The notes under the pieces were generated by a model, which saw only the letters and a program-made list of their open reading frames with translations, was not told the DNA's origin and ran no database searches. The translations under genes and the position numbers were made by a program. Below, piece after piece: positions 61,337 to 64,000 of a DNA stretch of 64,000 bases; the first letter of the stretch is position 1; each line of letters begins with the position of its first letter. Source of the DNA: CAZEAB01 sp964552945 (lineage in GTDB: Archaea; Nanobdellota; Nanobdellia; Woesearchaeales; GW2011-AR9); assembly GCA_964552945.1 (NCBI GenBank), contig CAZKIP010000006.1:1-64000 (forward strand), given 5' to 3'.

Positions 61337-61378
61337 CAAGAGCATTACCGCCAAAGGAGGTCGTGCGTAGTGCTCTTG
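61337..61378 (+). ncRNA. candidate small structured RNA
   Basis: CAAGAGCA (61337-61344) pairs with TGCTCTTG (61371-61378). Inside, ACC-G-CC-AAA-GG-A-GGT forms a second hairpin with an AAA loop. Short direct copies of AAGTTTCCTT flank it on both sides. It could also be a terminator or repeat scar. Confidence 0.35.
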
Positions 61379-61391
61379 AAAAAAAGTTTCC

Positions 61392-61417
61392 TTAATACTG
61401 CTGCCGATAAACAGGTG
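61392..61417 (+). repeat. left copy of a 26-base direct repeat
   Basis: This 26-base copy begins TTAATACTGCTGCCG and ends AAACAGGTG. It matches 62456-62481 at 24 of 26 positions. On the minus strand it reads as a C-terminal VYRQQY plus stop with no gene attached. The two copies bracket the MNT-HEPN pair. Confidence 0.7.
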
Positions 61418-61426
61418 GTTGATATT

Positions 61427-62014
61427 TTAATATATAGAAACCAGCCTTTGAGGTATAAGGAGAGAAGTTTCTTTGAACTCCATCTCCCAAGTTCTAAAAA
61501 AATTAGCCATCTTTTCTTTATTTTCAACTGGACACAGAATCATAGTATCACTATACTTTATCGCACCTAAAGTTTTAAGCATACCTTTAGTTGTCCTTCC
61601 ATAAAGAGCATAATAAAATCTCATTCTTTCAGATTTATTCTTACCTTTAAGAGAATAGTTAAACAAAACCTTGGAAGTGAAACCTAATCCTTCTGCCATC
61701 CCTCTTCCATATAAAAGAGAGTAACCTTCCGCTAATACTGCTTCCCTTGCAACAAAATTTGGCTTAAAAATACTTTCATAAGACTTAGCTACAACTTCAA
61801 CAGGCAATTTTGTTTTTTTTGCAAGTTTTTTCTTTAATCCATAAGCTAAATCTGAATCTTTCTTATCTTTAAAGATAAGAAGAATATCTAAATCCCTTGG
61901 TTTTTCTTTACCCTTTAAAGTAGAACCAAAAAGAATTATATCTAAAACAGAGGGATTACTCTTAAAAATTGATTTTGCTTCAGATTCCAAGATCTTTAAT
62001 AACTTTTTCAACAT
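61427..62014 (-). CDS. MNT-type nucleotidyltransferase, predicted antitoxin of a HEPN pair
   Basis: 195 residues: the minimal nucleotidyltransferase core has GSTLKGKEKPRDLDI (GS at about 30-31, with the metal-binding aspartates in RDLD). The last 90 residues are an extra basic and aromatic extension of unknown role. In MNT-HEPN systems this enzyme modifies and silences the HEPN RNase. The ATG at 62014 overlaps the HEPN stop by 35 bases, as expected for a coupled pair. The longer frame from 62125 lies wholly inside the HEPN gene. Confidence 0.8.
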   Translation of the reverse strand: MLKKLLKILESEAKSIFKSNPSVLDIILFGSTLKGKEKPRDLDILLIFKDKKDSDLAYGLKKKLAKKTKLPVEVVAKSYESIFKPNFVAREAVLAEGYSLLYGRGMAEGLGFTSKVLFNYSLKGKNKSERMRFYYALYGRTTKGMLKTLGAIKYSDTMILCPVENKEKMANFFRTWEMEFKETSLLIPQRLVSIY

Positions 62015-62309
62015 TGTCTTTAACCTCCTTGCAAGTTTCTTCATCAATTGTAGTAGAGTAAGTGCTACGATAAACTGAAAAAAATTTATCCAACAACAAA
62101 TAGTAAGGAGGGAAATCTTTTTCAAGTATCCTAAATCTTTCAGTATGGTCTTTTGGAGTTAACCTTACTTTTCTAAGAATCACTAAATCAAGAGCTACAA
62201 ATAGAGTTTTAAATAATAGAATTGTCGCAGAAGTAAAATCCTTGTTTTGATAAACCAAATCTGCAGATTTCTTAAAAGTAAGTATGTTTCTTATCAGTTC
62301 TTTTTCCAT
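61980..62309 (-). CDS. HEPN-domain protein, predicted toxin partner
   Basis: 109 residues, all helical (ILTFKKSADLVYQNKDFTSATILLFK). This is the layout of small HEPN proteins that pair with nucleotidyltransferases. RLTPKDH could supply the Arg-x4-6-His RNase motif, but its position is not certain. CTATTTAAAC at 62334-62343 is a TATA box 25-34 bases upstream of the ATG. The pair has its own promoter and lies between two surface-protein transcription units. Confidence 0.75.
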   Translation of the reverse strand: MEKELIRNILTFKKSADLVYQNKDFTSATILLFKTLFVALDLVILRKVRLTPKDHTERFRILEKDFPPYYLLLDKFFSVYRSTYSTTIDEETCKEVKDNVEKVIKDLGI

Positions 62310-62333
62310 GTTGCCATTACAAACAGAGGGGGC

Positions 62334-62343
62334 CTATTTAAAC
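62334..62343. promoter_or_regulatory. TATA element of the HEPN-MNT pair
   Basis: CTATTTAAAC is spaced for leaderless transcription of the HEPN gene. Just beyond it, GCCAACAA (62368-62375) and TTGTTGGC (62406-62413) form an 8-bp inverted repeat with an A-rich interior. Confidence 0.4.
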
Positions 62344-62455
62344 TTTTTGGTTGTTCTTACCAACAAAGCCAACAATACCAACAAAAAAACAAAAAAGGGC
62401 GTTCCTTGTTGGCAATACAAACAAAGGGCGTTTCAACAAGAATCATCAAAAACCA

Positions 62456-62481
62456 TTAATACTGCTGCTGATAAACCGGTG
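62456..62481 (+). repeat. right copy of the 26-base direct repeat
   Basis: This 26-base copy begins TTAATACTGCTGCTG and ends AAACCGGTG. It forms the end of the 283-residue protein gene (TPVYQQQY and stop) and matches 61392-61417 at 24 of 26 positions. Confidence 0.7.
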
Positions 62482-63307
62482 TTTCAGGTTCTTTCTTCCT
62501 CATAAAAATTACTACAATAGCCACAATCGCTAATAAAATCAATCCACCGCCAACATAAACCCAAATAGAAATACCTTCATCTTCTTCTCCAGAAATAGTT
62601 TCACATTCATCACAAACTCCACCACAATCAATACCTTCCTCCTCTTGATTCTTGACACCATCGGAACAAGATTCAACATCTCCAGAAACTGCAGGTAAAG
62701 GTTTTGGAGTTGGTTTTGTAACTGTACCAGAAGAACCAGTTGTTGTATCCGTAATTGTCTTTTTAGGAGTTTCCTTCACAGGAAGTTTGGTAGGAACGTA
62801 AGGTTTTGTTTCATTAACTACACTACCATTCTTAAGAACTATAGTAGTATTAGTTTTAACATCATCAACTTTAGTATCAACAGCAGTATCATTCTTTGTA
62901 GTATCGGTTGTGACAATAGTTTTATTCTCCAAAGGTTTTGGCTCAATCGTCTTTCCAACAACACTAAGATCTAGTTCGGTAGATTCACCATTTTTGTAAA
63001 GTATGGTTGTAACTTTAACATTATCAACGTATAAAGTAATGACTTCTCCATCCTTACCTTCATTAACTCTAAGAATGTTATCTGTATCATAACCATACTT
63101 TCCTGTACAGACAGCTGTTAAACAGGGTGAAGCTTTTATCACGGAAGAAAAAGTAATCGCTCCAATCTTCGCATTAACCTTCTGGGGGGTTGCTGATGTC
63201 TTAGACCATTTAACATCTCCATAGAACTGATGGTTTGAAAAACTAGGCGCAGCAAGAGCAAAAGAAGATAAAACAATTAAAAATAGTAGGAAAATTCCTT
63301 TCCTCAT
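62456..63307 (-). CDS. type I membrane surface protein with DCGG module
   Basis: 283 residues: a signal peptide (1-19), a beta domain (about 20-120), and a Thr/Pro/Lys-rich linker (about 125-205). The cysteine module CSDGVKNQEEEGIDCGGVC is also found in the proteins at 46941 and 52423. A membrane helix (about 243-267) and a short cytoplasmic tail (RKKEPETPVYQQQY) follow. AGGTGAG precedes the ATG. It lies two bases after the partial gene at the right edge, so the two form an operon. Confidence 0.75.
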   Translation of the reverse strand: MRKGIFLLFLIVLSSFALAAPSFSNHQFYGDVKWSKTSATPQKVNAKIGAITFSSVIKASPCLTAVCTGKYGYDTDNILRVNEGKDGEVITLYVDNVKVTTILYKNGESTELDLSVVGKTIEPKPLENKTIVTTDTTKNDTAVDTKVDDVKTNTTIVLKNGSVVNETKPYVPTKLPVKETPKKTITDTTTGSSGTVTKPTPKPLPAVSGDVESCSDGVKNQEEEGIDCGGVCDECETISGEEDEGISIWVYVGGGLILLAIVAIVVIFMRKKEPETPVYQQQY

Positions 63308-63309
63308 GG

Positions 63310-64000
63310 TTAACTCACCTTTATCCAGTAAATTTTTCCAGGTTCGAACACAGTTGGAGATATTTTCTTAACTTCCTTATTGCTGTATTCAAAAATACTT
63401 ACAATTTTCTTTCCTGCAGGAACTTCTTTATTAACATCTTCCAAAGTTACTGGATGGAAACCACTTACACCAAACAAGTTCCAAGTTCGGCTTAAATCTG
63501 GTTTAACGTTAGGAAGACCATCACATTTGACTGTGAAGTCCAAGTTAACATTCTTGTGAAGTTTTAAAACATAACCTTTGTTAGCTGAAACAGATCTGAA
63601 GTCAGAAGGTTTACCTTCCTTCCATTGTTCTGCCCCATCTTTGTACGAGAATACCGTAGAGACATTACTTGCATATTTGCTTAAGTCGACAGTTCCACAT
63701 AACATAGCGAAAGGTTGCAATTTCTCAATTTTCTTAAAGGAATAACTTACTTGATACTGAGTTGCTGAAAGTTGTTTCAATTTAATCTCAGGGAAATCTG
63801 CATGAGCTCTCTGGAAAATGTTTCCATTGACTGATAAAATATATTCGCCAGTAGTTTTCTTATCTCCCACAAGAGATTCAACTACTAATATTTCAGGTTT
63901 CTCTGAAGTTGGTCTCATTTTGAATTCTACCAATTTAAACTTTTCACCAGATTTTTTAACAGTCAATTGTTTAGCTGCTCCACCTTTCAACCTAGCAGTC
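63310..64000 (-). CDS. C-terminal part of a surface protein, cut by the right edge
   Basis: The frame is open to position 64000, so the true start lies outside; the TTG at 63990 is internal. The visible 230 residues end in a beta domain with RTWNLFGVSGFHPVTLEDV and PGKIYWIKVS. This is a W-N-L type module often seen in secreted archaeal proteins. No dockerin or membrane anchor lies at this C-terminus. It is the first visible gene of the operon with the 283-residue protein. Confidence 0.7.
   Translation of the reverse strand, partial: TARLKGGAAKQLTVKKSGEKFKLVEFKMRPTSEKPEILVVESLVGDKKTTGEYILSVNGNIFQRAHADFPEIKLKQLSATQYQVSYSFKKIEKLQPFAMLCGTVDLSKYASNVSTVFSYKDGAEQWKEGKPSDFRSVSANKGYVLKLHKNVNLDFTVKCDGLPNVKPDLSRTWNLFGVSGFHPVTLEDVNKEVPAGKKIVSIFEYSNKEVKKISPTVFEPGKIYWIKVS

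Noticed and set aside
61345..61527. Small minus-strand frame at the end of the MNT gene
   Set aside because: It overlaps the MNT gene in another frame, lacks a ribosome site and crosses the repeat. Composition alone explains it.
37407..64000. Cellulosome or polysaccharide-degrading complex
   Set aside because: Cohesin and dockerin modules are present, but I found no glycoside hydrolase, carbohydrate esterase or lyase catalytic domain. The beta-helix at 59597 is short and lacks a recognisable active site.

Overview
This looks like a contig from an AT-rich DPANN-type archaeon of the Woesearchaeota/Pacearchaeota kind. That placement is inferred from gene content, not from a phylogeny. Archaeal markers are transcription factor S, prefoldin beta, ribosomal protein S6e, FtsY, Taw1, archaeal-type ProRS, an Nmd3-related protein, intron-bearing tRNA genes without encoded CCA, and TATA boxes 20-30 bases upstream of many start codons. 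Many lone or first genes look leaderless. Genes inside operons, and most secreted-protein genes, carry a GAGGTG-type ribosome binding site instead. There is one 10-base assembly gap at 23273-23282, inside a Lon-like protease gene.

Layout. Positions 1-1220 hold a truncated tRNA (Asp or Glu), a tRNA-Tyr and a tRNA-Gly. The last two each appear to carry two introns, one of them outside the anticodon loop. A LAGLIDADG endonuclease gene lies next to them. From 2 to 13 kb is core metabolism and information processing: a shortened AlaRS, a tRNA methylthiotransferase, hemerythrin, a LysA-type decarboxylase, a HAD phosphatase, the FtsY/prefoldin operon and a PRPP-synthetase relative. From 13 to 25 kb lie a membrane kinase, a cysteine-repeat secreted protein, a lipoprotein, Taw1, a Ca2+/Na+ exchanger, a short Nmd3, a patatin-like lipase and a membrane Lon-like protease. 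From 25 to 37.4 kb lie a membrane winged-helix regulator, IleRS, ProRS, TFS, FtsZ, a nitroreductase, S6e and NAD(P)HX epimerase.

From 37.4 kb to the right edge, every gene is on the minus strand and nearly all encode large, cysteine-rich, secreted or membrane-anchored proteins. They combine cohesin-like domains, dockerin-like Ca2+ loops, thrombospondin type 3 and type 1 repeats, LamG, PKD, CARDB and MopE-type modules. No hydrolase catalytic domain is visible. I read this as a cohesin-dockerin-style cell-surface assembly, possibly for adhesion. It is interrupted by an MNT-HEPN toxin-antitoxin pair flanked by a 26-base imperfect direct repeat.

Several intergenic regions hold strongly base-paired RNA candidates (11600-11677, 22876-23009, 61337-61378, perhaps 32604-32662). 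Each lies just beyond a TATA-like element that can also serve the divergent minus-strand gene.
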